A DNA stretch of 54,364 bases from Maccoyibacter intestinihominis (GCF_040096355.1 NZ_JBBMEX010000016.1:1-54364), one strand, 5' to 3'; positions 6,686 to 15,060 are shown, counted from the stretch's first letter. The notes: generated by a model from the letters alone, not told the origin. A program made the numbers and translations.

Positions 6686-8662
6686 TTACTTGTTATTGTG
6701 GTCATACGGAATAGTGGATTCTGCAACCTTTGCGGTATTTACCAGTATATCGTAGCACAATTTATTATCTTGCTCTGGAATATCGTTACCACTATAATAA
6801 ACTCTATTTCCTGGTAGTTTAATATTAGGAATCCAAATTTTTTGACCATCCCACCCTTTATTTCCCGTAACTTTATAGAGAGTTAGTACAACCTCATCAT
6901 CATATTGATCCCCCAATTTTCTGTCATTCGGTGATAACAATGTTCCTGTTCCTTTTGAAATATCTCGATCTCTTCTAACAATTATTTTACCTTGTTCCGA
7001 AGAATTCTCTGCCAACATGGAGTTTATAAAACCCTTAAACACTTTTGCATTCCAATCTGTTGTTTCTGAGTCTACTAAATCTAGTACTTTCGAAATCAAC
7101 TTTAGGCTTACGGTATATACCTCATCAGCAAATGCTGCTAATATTTCATCTATTGCAACAATATCTTTATTAACTGGATAAAATGGAAAATAATTTACTC
7201 CTCCCGAATATATACCAACCGCCTTTTTATCAATCACATTTTTTCTTGTTGGATTTAACCCTGTTGAATAAAATATCTTTATATCGTTTCCATTATTCGA
7301 TTTTTCTATTTGGCTTATTATAATATTATTAGTCCTATTTATATCTGAAAACAACTTGAATAATTTAGGTGGCATAAATACTCGCATAAGTTCCGAATCT
7401 CTATCATATCCAAACATTCTCGCATGCTGCCACATAGTATCTGCTTGTGGACTTTTGGCAACTCTGCAATAATAAATAGTCTGTAGCTGAGGAAAGGTCA
7501 CTCCTCGTCCAAGGCTATTTCCTCCCACTAGAATATTAATGCCACTTTCATACTGCGCATTTTCTTCATATGAAGAAAACGAATTTAACACTAGTATACT
7601 AATTTTATCGTTTTTCATTTGATCAATTATATACTTATATGCTTTACTAAAATCAATCATATCATGTTTTGTTAATTTTAATCCGTCATATATTGATTTA
7701 AAATAGCCTCGCGTTACTTCTTCATCATATGAATATATAATTTCATTCAAATATTCTCCTATTTTTTCAGCAAACCCTGTATGTTGATCCGTCTTCATAC
7801 TTGGATGAATTAGAAAATTGCATACACTTCCCCCACTTAGCATAATGTGCGCAGATGTTAATAAATGTGTCACTAATGCTGTTTTTAATCCATTTTCTGG
7901 AAATTCTTCGTCATTTAATATATCAGTTGCCTCATCATTATCAGTTAGCACTATATATGGTGGCACCTCTGGAGGGAAAAAAAAGTTTCCTCCTAAATAT
8001 CCTTTACCCGGTCTAAAGTAATAAATAAAATATGGTTTCCAACCACTTCTTATAGTCTGTAATAGAATTGATTGAGGTGTTCCAGTTACTTCCATATAGA
8101 TACTACTGGTTGTTGTTTTTTTAATTTCCTCAAGATTCTTGTTAATCGTACTTTGAGCATTTTTATTCACTTTCGTATTTAAACTTGCTGCATCTGCCTC
8201 ATCATCAATAATAAATAAAGGATTTCCTGCAACAAAATTTGTAGAAGAAAGATTATTTTTCCATTGTTTTAAAATTCGTCCGTTCTTTTTCAAAACAATT
8301 ACTGCTGGTTTTCTCATATTGTTTTGAACAAATTTTAAATAATCATTTTCATCACATATACAGAAATCACATAAATCAGCTTCTGCTCTCTTGAACGTCT
8401 GTTGTTGCAATAATATATTATCTGTTGTAAGCAAAATAAAATTCACAAATCCCTCATCAGCCGCTGCGCACATAAGTCCAAACATATGACTTGTTTTTCC
8501 GCTCTGCACATCTCCTACCAATAAACTTACAACATGCTCTCGAAACGAAAAGTTAGAAATGTACTGCGGTACAACATCTGATACTGTCTTAGATATCGCA
8601 TCTGCTAACGTTAAATTTCCTTTTCTTTTTATTCGTTCTAGATAATTTTCTAAATATCTCAT
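6686..8662 (-). CDS. Z1-domain helicase-like ATPase of a restriction-modification operon
   Basis: The product is 658 residues. A P-loop GDVQSGKT at 50-57 and a Walker B IIDDEAD at 151-157 mark a superfamily 2-like ATPase. A Z1 domain follows at about 255-425 with the signature GGNSLGRGVTFPQLQ and the arginine-finger-like DTMWQHARMFGYDR. The C-terminal 230 residues are unassigned. Z1 proteins are known from genome comparisons as partners of DNA methylases and nucleases. This gene is last in a four-gene operon, and its ATG overlaps the nuclease stop by 4 bp (ATGA), implying coupled translation. It may translocate on DNA to license or drive cleavage; that is inference. Confidence 0.85.
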   Translation of the reverse strand: MRYLENYLERIKRKGNLTLADAISKTVSDVVPQYISNFSFREHVVSLLVGDVQSGKTSHMFGLMCAAADEGFVNFILLTTDNILLQQQTFKRAEADLCDFCICDENDYLKFVQNNMRKPAVIVLKKNGRILKQWKNNLSSTNFVAGNPLFIIDDEADAASLNTKVNKNAQSTINKNLEEIKKTTTSSIYMEVTGTPQSILLQTIRSGWKPYFIYYFRPGKGYLGGNFFFPPEVPPYIVLTDNDEATDILNDEEFPENGLKTALVTHLLTSAHIMLSGGSVCNFLIHPSMKTDQHTGFAEKIGEYLNEIIYSYDEEVTRGYFKSIYDGLKLTKHDMIDFSKAYKYIIDQMKNDKISILVLNSFSSYEENAQYESGINILVGGNSLGRGVTFPQLQTIYYCRVAKSPQADTMWQHARMFGYDRDSELMRVFMPPKLFKLFSDINRTNNIIISQIEKSNNGNDIKIFYSTGLNPTRKNVIDKKAVGIYSGGVNYFPFYPVNKDIVAIDEILAAFADEVYTVSLKLISKVLDLVDSETTDWNAKVFKGFINSMLAENSSEQGKIIVRRDRDISKGTGTLLSPNDRKLGDQYDDEVVLTLYKVTGNKGWDGQKIWIPNIKLPGNRVYYSGNDIPEQDNKLCYDILVNTAKVAESTIPYDHNNK

Positions 8663-9717
8663 CTTACTACCCCAAAATCAAGATACCAAATACCCGGTCT
8701 AATTGTTTTTGTTAAAGTAAACGTATCTCTGCCATATAGTTCTAAAGTTTCTTTAGTAACAGGATCTCCAACTTTCAAAACACCCGCATTCTCTAATCGT
8801 CCTTTTAACCATTTTCCTAAAATCTTCAAATCGCCTTCTGATCTGAAATTTTTACTATAATCGCCACTTACTTTACATTTAAATGACCATCCATCATCTG
8901 TAATCACATCGAAAATAGCATCATCCGTTTTTGCCTTTGGATATCCATTTTGTTCCGTAATATTTTTTGGAACAATAAGTTCAACCTCATACCAATGACG
9001 TGGTTTTACCAATCCATTTTTTGCTTCTCTGCCTTTTCCGAAAAAAGCATTAAGATTACTTTGTGGGGATACCTCATAAGGCTTTATGGGGATATCAAAT
9101 GAAATATTCGTTCGCTGTAACATTACCTCAGCAACTTCATGTGGATCTACTCTTTTTACAAATTCATGTCCTTCTAATAGCGGATTTACCTCACGAAAAT
9201 TATCTATATGTAAATCTCGGATATTTCCTGTAGACGTTTGTACAAGTTCCCTAATGAAATTATTAATTTGACATGCCATATTTTTATCGTCTAAAAAAAC
9301 AGCACTTTCATATACCCTCGTTCCACCTTCAACTATACTGCTCAAATTGTTTGAACCTATAATTCCTGCAAAAGCACCTTGCTCATCGCTGTATGAATAT
9401 AATTTTCCATGATATCTAAATGGTGTTACCAATCTCACCTCACCACATTTATTTTCTGTCAAAAAATCATTTAACTTTAATGCAGCATTATATTCAACTT
9501 TTGTAAAACGTTCTAAATAATGCATTCCAATAGTTAAATTCAACGCTTTTAATGTGTTTAGCTCAACTATTCTTTGTAGTTCCATCAATGAATCTGATGT
9601 TATATATCCGACCGCAATATCCAATTCCGTTGATTTCGGAACCATGCTATAAAACATATCTGAAAATGTACGACATTTTGTTTTCATAGGTGGGTAATTA
9701 GACAATAATAATTCCAT
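8659..9717 (-). CDS. NgoFVII-type restriction endonuclease (PLD-fold nuclease)
   Basis: The product is 352 residues. A single phospholipase-D-like half site is visible: YHGK with His103 and Lys105, then GSNN at 121-124, as in NgoFVII/BfiI-type nucleases that act as dimers without metal. The C-terminal half (about 190-352; GLVKPRHWYEVELIVPK and GWSFKCKVSGDYSKNFRS) looks like the B3-type DNA recognition domain of the NgoFVII family. The gene follows the C5 methylase by 13 bp and overlaps the Z1 gene. Family members cut sites protected by C5 methylation, but the recognition sequence here cannot be read from the sequence. Confidence 0.85.
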   Translation of the reverse strand: MELLLSNYPPMKTKCRTFSDMFYSMVPKSTELDIAVGYITSDSLMELQRIVELNTLKALNLTIGMHYLERFTKVEYNAALKLNDFLTENKCGEVRLVTPFRYHGKLYSYSDEQGAFAGIIGSNNLSSIVEGGTRVYESAVFLDDKNMACQINNFIRELVQTSTGNIRDLHIDNFREVNPLLEGHEFVKRVDPHEVAEVMLQRTNISFDIPIKPYEVSPQSNLNAFFGKGREAKNGLVKPRHWYEVELIVPKNITEQNGYPKAKTDDAIFDVITDDGWSFKCKVSGDYSKNFRSEGDLKILGKWLKGRLENAGVLKVGDPVTKETLELYGRDTFTLTKTIRPGIWYLDFGVVR

Positions 9718-9730
9718 AGTTATTTCCTCC

Positions 9731-10840
9731 CTAATTCATCTGAGAAGTTACATACTCTAATCTTTCTTTAACCGTCATTTTTTTCATTTTTTCATACTCA
9801 GGAATTAAATCAACTGGCTCATATTCCCCTGTAAATAACGGAAGTAATCTCTTTGCAACCAGTCTTACTCCTTCTGGTGGAACAGCATTTCCAATTTGTC
9901 GTCTAACTTCTGTAACACTTCCCTCAAATAAAAAATCATCTGGAAATGATTGTAGCCGAGCCCTCTCTCTGTTGGTCAATGGTCTCGGTTCTGGATAATG
10001 ATATCCCCAAGTTCCACCACCGCCAGCAGCAATAATTGTTTTTGCCGGTTCATCTAACTTAAGTCTTCTATAAACATGACTAATCATTCCCTTTACATGA
10101 TAAGGACTGTCTTCTGGTATATCCCTAAAATTTCCACCTTCTGGAATCATTTCCAGCATTTTTTTTGTTTTCTCTTTTATATTAATTAATTCATTATTAT
10201 AAGAAACATCTTTAACCCCAACCAATGCTTCTCCAGCTGTAACATATGGTAATTTACCATTTGGTCCATGTGTCGGTAACGGATGATTAAAATTAAATCC
10301 AGTGTCTATTCTTACGCCAACAAATAATATTCGTTCTCTAAATTGTGGAACTCCATATTCTGCAAAGTTATATAGATGTGGTTTTACTACATATCCTGGA
10401 GCAATACTCTCAAAATCTTTTATTATTGTCTCTATTGCTTTTCCTTTATTAGCAGTTATTAAGCCTTTAACATTTTCTGCAACAAACGCTTTAGGGTTTT
10501 TTGCATCCACAAATTCTGCAAAATGTCTAAAAAGACCTCCTCTGGTTCCATTTAATCCAGGCTGCTTCCAGATTATAGAAAAATCTTGACATGGAAAACC
10601 TCCAAGAACAATATCGCATTTTGGAATAGTTTTATCCGTATATGGATTAATCTTTGTTATATCTTTAAGATGAATAACTTTTCCAAAATTTTTTTCAAAA
10701 GATTTTACAGCCCATTCCGCAAAATCATTTGCCCAGATAGTTTCATATCCTTCCAAGTGAAATCCTAGATCAAGCCCTCCACATCCAGAAAAAATTGAAA
10801 CTACTTGAGGTGAATAACCTTTCTCATCTGTATTGCCCAT
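9731..10840 (-). CDS. DNA (cytosine-5) methyltransferase of the R-M operon
   Basis: The product is 369 residues with the ordered C5 motifs: I SIFSGCGGLDLGF, IV GGFPCQDFS with catalytic Cys84, VI AENVKGL, VIII QFRERILFVGVR, IX RERARLQSFPDDF and X QIGNAVPP. The target-recognition region between VIII and IX is moderate in length. It protects host DNA from the nuclease encoded downstream. Its start overlaps the end of the controller gene by 17 bp, so the controller, methylase, nuclease and Z1 protein form one transcription unit. Codon usage is AT-rich compared with the core genes at 35-53 kb, consistent with acquisition by transfer. Confidence 0.95.
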   Translation of the reverse strand: MGNTDEKGYSPQVVSIFSGCGGLDLGFHLEGYETIWANDFAEWAVKSFEKNFGKVIHLKDITKINPYTDKTIPKCDIVLGGFPCQDFSIIWKQPGLNGTRGGLFRHFAEFVDAKNPKAFVAENVKGLITANKGKAIETIIKDFESIAPGYVVKPHLYNFAEYGVPQFRERILFVGVRIDTGFNFNHPLPTHGPNGKLPYVTAGEALVGVKDVSYNNELINIKEKTKKMLEMIPEGGNFRDIPEDSPYHVKGMISHVYRRLKLDEPAKTIIAAGGGGTWGYHYPEPRPLTNRERARLQSFPDDFLFEGSVTEVRRQIGNAVPPEGVRLVAKRLLPLFTGEYEPVDLIPEYEKMKKMTVKERLEYVTSQMN

Positions 10841-11078
10841 TGTCGTCCTCCAAATTTGTTTTACCTTTCAGTTCTTTCTTTTCAAAAGTTAAAAGTGTTC
10901 CTACCTCACATCCAAATAGCTCACATAATTTAGTAATTGTTTCATAATCTATTCTCGATGCACGATCGTTATATAAACTACTTATTGTACCTCTTGATAA
11001 TCCAGTCATTTTATGTACGTCTTGAATAGAATATCTTCTGGATCCCATTAAAGTAGATAAATTACATCTAAGCTTCAT
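10824..11078 (-). CDS. XRE-type controller (C) protein of the R-M operon
   Basis: The 84-residue protein has one helix-turn-helix domain (SIQDVHKMTGLSRGTISSLYND at about 18-39), like phage repressors and C proteins of type II restriction systems. As first gene of the operon, with its end overlapping the methylase start, it is placed to time methylase and nuclease expression. A dyad (AACAggaTGTT) abuts the -35 of the only visible promoter, a plausible operator. The start at 11078 is preceded by an AGGAGG-type site at about 11090. Confidence 0.85.
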   Translation of the reverse strand: MKLRCNLSTLMGSRRYSIQDVHKMTGLSRGTISSLYNDRASRIDYETITKLCELFGCEVGTLLTFEKKELKGKTNLEDDNGQYR

Positions 11079-11128
11079 CCTCTTAAAATCCTCCTAGATT
11101 CAAAACAGCATTTCCTATTTTTAATAAA

Positions 11129-11169
11129 AGTATATCATCTGCTCTTCTTTATGTAAACAACATCCTGTT
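11129..11169 (-). promoter_or_regulatory. promoter and putative C-box of the R-M operon
   Basis: On the minus strand a -35 TTTACA (11152-11157) and -10 TATACT (11129-11134) are separated by exactly 17 bp. Directly upstream is an 11-bp dyad, AACA-GGA-TGTT (11159-11169), and ATGAACA occurs again about 30 bp further upstream. This matches a controller-regulated promoter. Confidence 0.6.
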
Positions 11170-11228
11170 CATTTCAAGCATTAAATAATGTATTTTGTTC
11201 ATAATAGCATATAATTTAATCTACTTTT

Positions 11229-11711
11229 TCAGACTAGATTATCTATATATTTTTTTAAGCTAATGAGCTCAATGCTTTTCTTTCCCAAATTATGGTCTAC
11301 CTGACCACATTTTCTTCTTCCTGCCTTCCTTTTGATTGCTTCATACTTCATTTTGTAAGCAAATGCTTTTTCGCTTGGACTAATCATTTCCCGTTGTAAA
11401 TTTGAATCAACCATAGATACAACCGCTTCATCATCTTTTAATACGCGAATGATCACAGGTACCTTACGATAACCAATCTTTTCAGCTGCAAATTTTCTTC
11501 TGTGGCCTGAAATGATCTCATAAGTTCCATCCTGCCTAGGTCTGACTATCAGAGGATTTAATATTCCATACTTCTTAATACTCTCCTGCAATTCAATCAT
11601 CTGACTGTTCGCCTGAACCTTGAATGGGTGGTTTACAAATCCCCGAAGTCTTTCCAGCTCAATCTCTACAACTCTTTCATCCTGATCCAGCAATTCCTTC
11701 TTTTCTTCCAT
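11229..11711 (-). pseudogene. ParB-like protein, truncated after the N-terminal domain
   Basis: The remaining 160 residues cover the ParB/Spo0J N-terminal domain: the segment ELERLRGFVNHPFKV, ESIKKYGILNPLIVRP, and the CTP-binding-type SGHRRKFAAEKIGYRKVPV. Similarity to the ParB at 28.4-29.3 kb continues through QVDHNLGKKSIELIS and then stops abruptly, giving an unrelated tail KKYIDNLV. The helix-turn-helix and C-terminal domains are missing, so DNA binding is probably lost. The start at 11711 is set by an AAGGAAG site; an upstream TTG at 11717 lies in it. A terminator-like hairpin sits only about 25 bp upstream, as in the 29.3-kb copy. Confidence 0.7.
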
Positions 11712-11735
11712 AGGCAACTTCCTTTCCCTGAACGC

Positions 11736-11782
11736 AAAAAAGCCCGTCCAGAATAGATTGTTTTTATCTAATCTGAACGGAC
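11736..11782 (-). terminator. terminator-like hairpin immediately upstream of the truncated parB
   Basis: On the minus strand a 16-bp imperfect stem (11767-11782 with 11742-11757) is followed by six U residues ending at 11736. Only 24 bp separate it from the ATG, and these hold the ribosome site, leaving no space for a promoter. Transcription of this gene would therefore have to pass the hairpin, so it looks like an attenuator. An equivalent hairpin precedes the parB at 29275. Confidence 0.65.
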
Positions 11783-11849
11783 TCTTCCGACAGGCCTGAT
11801 ATCACAGGCAAGAATATAGTGTTTTGTCTCACTGCTTTTCCTAATTTTA

Positions 11850-11982
11850 CACCCCAAAACTCATCCTACACTGTAGTTAATCCCTTTGGGTGACAGACCG
11901 AAAAATATGAATCGGTGACAAGCATCCATCCCCGCTGACAAAATCAGTATTTTCAGCCTTGTTTCGCTGACAAATTTGTCAC
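11850..11982 (-). repeat. parB leader with STGACA repeats
   Basis: Five copies of [G/C]TGACA or its complement occur at 11890, 11915, 11935, 11967 and 11977; the last two form the palindrome GACAAATTTGTC. The stretch TTTACACCCCAAAA (about 11850) and GGGTGACA (11888-11895) recur as TTTACATCCCCAAA and GGGGTGACA near 29463-29486, upstream of the other accessory parB. This is a conserved leader. No coding frame is visible between 11712 and 12428. Confidence 0.5.
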
Positions 11983-12002
11983 TGAAATTACAATTCTGCA
12001 TG

Positions 12003-12037
12003 AAAAAAGCGGCAATGAAACTATCTTCATTACCGCT
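12003..12037 (-). terminator. intrinsic terminator following the tRNA-Arg 3' half
   Basis: On the minus strand, arms AGCGGTAATGAA (12026-12037) and TTCATTGCCGCT (12008-12019) pair and are followed by a run of U (12003-12008). It lies about 10 bp past the 3' end of the tRNA remnant and is probably the terminator of the original tRNA gene. Confidence 0.75.
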
Positions 12038-12046
12038 AAAAATGAG

Positions 12047-12092
12047 CGTCTCCTATAGGAATCGAACCTACAATAGAGTCTTAGGAGAGCTC
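12047..12092 (-). pseudogene. 3' half of a tRNA-Arg(CCT), broken at the anticodon arm
   Basis: On the minus strand this reads an anticodon loop CTCCTAA (12081-12087), a 3' anticodon strand GACTC, a variable loop TATT, a perfect T arm (GTAGG-TTCGATT-CCTAT, 12055-12071), and an acceptor 3' strand AGGAGAC (12048-12054). No matching 5' acceptor, D arm or proper 5' anticodon strand is present upstream; GAGCT pairs badly. It looks like one junction left when an element inserted in, or recombined at, the anticodon loop. Confidence 0.6.
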
Positions 12093-12211
12093 CAACCTAT
12101 TGTCACTCTCTGTCAATCTGAGGTAAGGTAAACCCATATGGGACACTATATAAAACTGTTTCCGATTCAATTTGAGTTATTCTGAATACCCCCTCTGTAA
12201 AGCTCTGAAAG

Positions 12212-12236
12212 TTAGCTGATTGTTTGCTCCAGCTAA
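12212..12236. repeat. pair of TTAGCTG motifs in inverted orientation
   Basis: TTAGCTG (12212-12218) and its complement CAGCTAA (12230-12236) flank 11 bp. The same heptamer is repeated at least six times at 29.37-29.68 kb next to the accessory parB. A 24-codon tail (ITDVDGNIKAFPDY then stop, minus strand, about 12240-12312) lies beside it and is not recognised. No other feature is seen in 12100-12428. Confidence 0.4.
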
Positions 12237-12428
12237 TAATCGGGGAATGCCTTGATATTACCATCGACATCTGTTATATGACCACCATGCTTCGTACGTT
12301 CGATCATGGTAAACAGTATTCAATTAAACTTCCTATCGTAAGTACAAGATATTTTCTTGTCTACAATTAATATACCGCATACGAGACGGTTTGTCCATGC
12401 GTTTTTGACTGGCAAATTTTATATTTTA

Positions 12429-13529
12429 TTACGATATTTTTTTCAAAATCTTTTTCGCATTTGTCTTTGAAAAATCACTTAACCGATAAGATCGGACTCT
12501 TGTCTTTACAATGATTGGAATTAACAAACCATTATTTACTAGCTTTGCACATCGATTAATAATCGTTTTGTTGGTTACACCTAGCATTTTGCTGACTTCA
12601 ATTGGTGTAAACTCATATAATCGCTTTTTTAACAGAAATGCTAAGAATTCCTTTTCTTTTGTATTTAAATAAGATAGACTTCCATCTAATTCATCGTTTT
12701 CGGATGTTTTTGATAATTCATATACCTTTTTAGAATACAATTCCATCATTCTCAAGAAATAATTGATCCAAATTTCCGGATGAGGAGGATTTTCTCTTCC
12801 TGAATAATATAATGCCGGTAACCCCATTTGCAGTGATGCATAATACTCATCTGGATCATAAGCAAAATATTCTTCCAGAGAACCTATTCCATTAAAACCA
12901 TATCCATAATAATCAAGAATATATCCTGACATTAATCTGGCGGTTCTTCCATTTCCATCTTCAAAAGGATGAATAGTAACCAATTGATAATGAACTACAG
13001 CAGCAATAATCAGCGGATGATCATCTGTAGTATTTACATATTCAACAAGTTCATCCAACAAGTCTGGAATATCAATATACTCTGGTGGAATATATTCCGC
13101 TGCGCCTGTTTCGGAATCATATACTGCAAATAACATTCCAGGCGGCATAGGGCCTCTTAAGCCTATCTTTTCTTTTGACGCACCTTTTTCAACCATTGCC
13201 TGCACTTCTAAAATCATTTCTTTTGAAAAAGCTTCTTTCTTTTTCAGTTTTTCTTCTAAAAAATTTAAAGCCAAAAAGTAATTACGAACTTCCTGTTCTG
13301 GCTTTAAAAAATGTTTGTGAGGATCACTATCAATAGCCTCATTTGCCTGTTTTTCAGTTAATGGATTTCCTTCAATCTTATTAGAAGCATAGGAACTTTT
13401 TTTCTTAGAGTTTTTTCTAAGTCTGTTTTTTATAACAGGTGGCATTTCTATCGTACTAAGAGAAAAACGCTTTTCGTCTATTTTCGATATTTTTTTTAAA
13501 ATTTCATTTGTTAACGTAACCTTAATCAC
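12429..13529 (-). CDS. Fic-family AMP-transferase-type protein
   Basis: The product is 366 residues. The Fic core motif is HPFEDGNGRTARL with catalytic His187. The N-terminal inhibitory-helix motif SNKIEGN precedes it, placing it with self-inhibited Fic proteins that carry their own inhibitor helix. A winged-helix domain closes the C-terminus (TPIEVSKMLGVTNKTIINRCAKLV). Fic enzymes transfer AMP or other nucleotides to target proteins. The start is taken as GTG at 13529: a GGAGG lies 8 bp upstream, and the upstream ATG at 13553 falls at the transcription start of the TATAAT promoter, so it would hardly be translated. No separate antitoxin gene is visible. Confidence 0.88.
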   Translation of the reverse strand: MIKVTLTNEILKKISKIDEKRFSLSTIEMPPVIKNRLRKNSKKKSSYASNKIEGNPLTEKQANEAIDSDPHKHFLKPEQEVRNYFLALNFLEEKLKKKEAFSKEMILEVQAMVEKGASKEKIGLRGPMPPGMLFAVYDSETGAAEYIPPEYIDIPDLLDELVEYVNTTDDHPLIIAAVVHYQLVTIHPFEDGNGRTARLMSGYILDYYGYGFNGIGSLEEYFAYDPDEYYASLQMGLPALYYSGRENPPHPEIWINYFLRMMELYSKKVYELSKTSENDELDGSLSYLNTKEKEFLAFLLKKRLYEFTPIEVSKMLGVTNKTIINRCAKLVNNGLLIPIIVKTRVRSYRLSDFSKTNAKKILKKIS

Positions 13530-13555
13530 ATGATCCACCTCCATTTCATCCATAT

Positions 13556-13584
13556 ATTATATCGTTTTATGAATTGTTTTTCCA
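13556..13584 (-). promoter_or_regulatory. promoter of the Fic gene
   Basis: The -10 TATAAT (13556-13561) and -35 TGGAAA (13579-13584) are 17 bp apart on the minus strand. The predicted transcript begins near 13550, which supports the internal GTG start of fic. Confidence 0.55.
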
Positions 13585-13616
13585 CTAAAATTACACTATT
13601 TTTTCACTATTTTTCA

Positions 13617-13841
13617 TTACTTCATCGTCTTCGCCAGTGAATTGAGCAATGCCCGCATCTCTGGATTAGCCAACACTTTTGCCAAAAGTTCCGGATCGAC
13701 TTCATCAGCAACAGGTGCATTATTATTTTCCTGCTGTACATGCATCTGTGGATCCAGATTTTTTTTCTCATAAAATGCTTCTTCAAAAAGCTCTGCATTT
13801 TTCCTTCGGTCATCATCCAGAATATGAGAGTACAGTAGAAA
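13617..13841 (-). pseudogene. C-terminal tail of a second tyrosine integrase
   Basis: About 74 codons ending at the TAA at 13617-13619 read SHILDDDRRKNAELFEEAF, then KNLDPQM, and end PELLAKVLANPEMRALLNSLAKTMK. They align with the last 73 residues of the intact integrase at 4036-5430. The catalytic Tyr lies just at the broken edge and everything upstream is replaced by reverse-transcriptase sequence in another frame. Confidence 0.8.
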
Positions 13842-14734
13842 GTAAATCCCAGAAAGTCAAATGTTTCCGGTTTATGTTCCCCTTTTGCCCTGCAATTCTG
13901 CTCTGCAAATCTTCCAAATTCAATCAGTCTGCTTTTACTACTCTCAAGTTCCAGACCAAACTTTTCCATTCGTTCTTTTAACTCTTTATAGTATCTTTCA
14001 GCTTCTGACTTATATTGAAATCCTGCAACAAAATCATCCGCAAAGTTGACAAGAAAACACTCTCCCTGCATTTCCTTCTTCACTACATGTTTGAACCACA
14101 GCGTCAGCACATGATGCATGTATATATTCGCAAGCATCGGACTCATTACGGAGCCTTGTGCCGAACCTTCCTCTGTTGGTTCAAATTTACCTTGTTCCAT
14201 TATTCCTGCTTTAAGATATTTACGTATCAGCCACAGTAAGTTCTTATCCTGTATGTTCCATTCGAGAAACTTCATCATCCACTCATGGTCGATATGGTCA
14301 AAGAACCCTTTGATGTCAGCATCTACAATATAGCTGATTTTCCCATAACTTATCCGTTGATATACCTCTTTTATCGCTTCGTGACAACCTCTGTTCGGTC
14401 TGAATCCATACATACAGTTTAGGAATCTTGGCTCATAAATAGCACCCAATATTTTCTTCACTGCCATTTGTACAATCTTATCCTCATAAGAAGCTATCCC
14501 TAATGGTCTTTTCTTTCCATTTGCTTTGGGAATGTATACCCTCAGCGATGGAAGTGGCTTAAAGGATTTGTTTTTCAGCCTTTGTACTAAATCCTTGATA
14601 TTTCTGTCAAGGTTCTTCCCATACTCATCTTTGGTTACCTTGTCGATTCCGACTGCTTTGCTCCCATCTAATTCCTTATGACATTGCTTTAGCATATCTT
14701 CATTTATCAAGTGGTACACTGATGTAAATATAGG
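13842..14734 (-). pseudogene. group II intron reverse transcriptase/maturase, truncated at both ends
   Basis: About 297 codons of an LtrA-like reverse transcriptase remain: AVGIDKVTKDEY (RT1), YIPKANGKKRPLGIASYEDKIV (RT2), GFRPNRGCHEAI (RT2a/3), IVDADIKGFFDHIDHEW (RT3), GSAQGSVMSPMLANIYMHH (RT4), NFADDFVAGFQ (RT5, FADD) and ETFDFLGFTF (RT7). The N-terminal roughly 60 residues, the X/maturase domain, and intron RNA domains I-III and V-VI are absent. At about 13842 it runs into integrase DNA, and at about 14735 into an ImmA/IrrE-like fragment on the other strand. It cannot splice. Confidence 0.8.
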
Positions 14735-14739
14735 ATGTT

Positions 14740-15003
14740 TTGATATTGCCTATGCAAGATGATACACTCTATAACATGACAGATAACACTGAATACCAGG
14801 CCAATCTATTCGCTGCCGATCTTCTGATTAATGATGAGGAGATCAAAGATATTGTTCAGAACGAAGACCTGGATTATTTCGGACTCTGCAGTTCTCTGAA
14901 TGCAACTCCGGAACTCATGAGCTTTAAACTATACAGCCTAACAAAACGAGGCCAGGCTTATCATATGCCAATGGAGATACAGAGTAATTTCCTGGCAAAA
15001 TAA
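14740..15003 (+). pseudogene. C-terminal tail of an ImmA/IrrE-like metallopeptidase
   Basis: The 87 codons include TEYQANLFAADLLINDEEI, the helix carrying the third zinc ligand position (ExxAN) of ImmA/IrrE proteases, followed by LCSSLNATPELMSFKLYSLTKRG. The HExxH active site that should lie upstream is gone, and no ribosome site precedes the frame. Such proteases pair with XRE repressors in ICEs and phages, so this is probably debris of another element. A terminator follows at 15011. Confidence 0.6.
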
Positions 15004-15010
15004 ATACACA

Positions 15011-15053
15011 AAGATCCTGTTCTTTATAGCATAGTTTGAACAGGATCTTTTTA
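15011..15053 (+). terminator. intrinsic terminator between converging units
   Basis: Arms AAGATCCTGTTC (15011-15022) and GAACAGGATCTT (15038-15049) are followed by a T-run on the plus strand. It sits between the ImmA/IrrE fragment and the MATE gene and could serve both directions. Confidence 0.8.
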
Positions 15054-15060
15054 TAATGCT

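Noticed and set aside
14740..15003. Intact antitoxin or regulator gene on the plus strand
   Set aside because: The frame lacks the HExxH active site and start signals and begins at a recombination scar, so it is a fragment.
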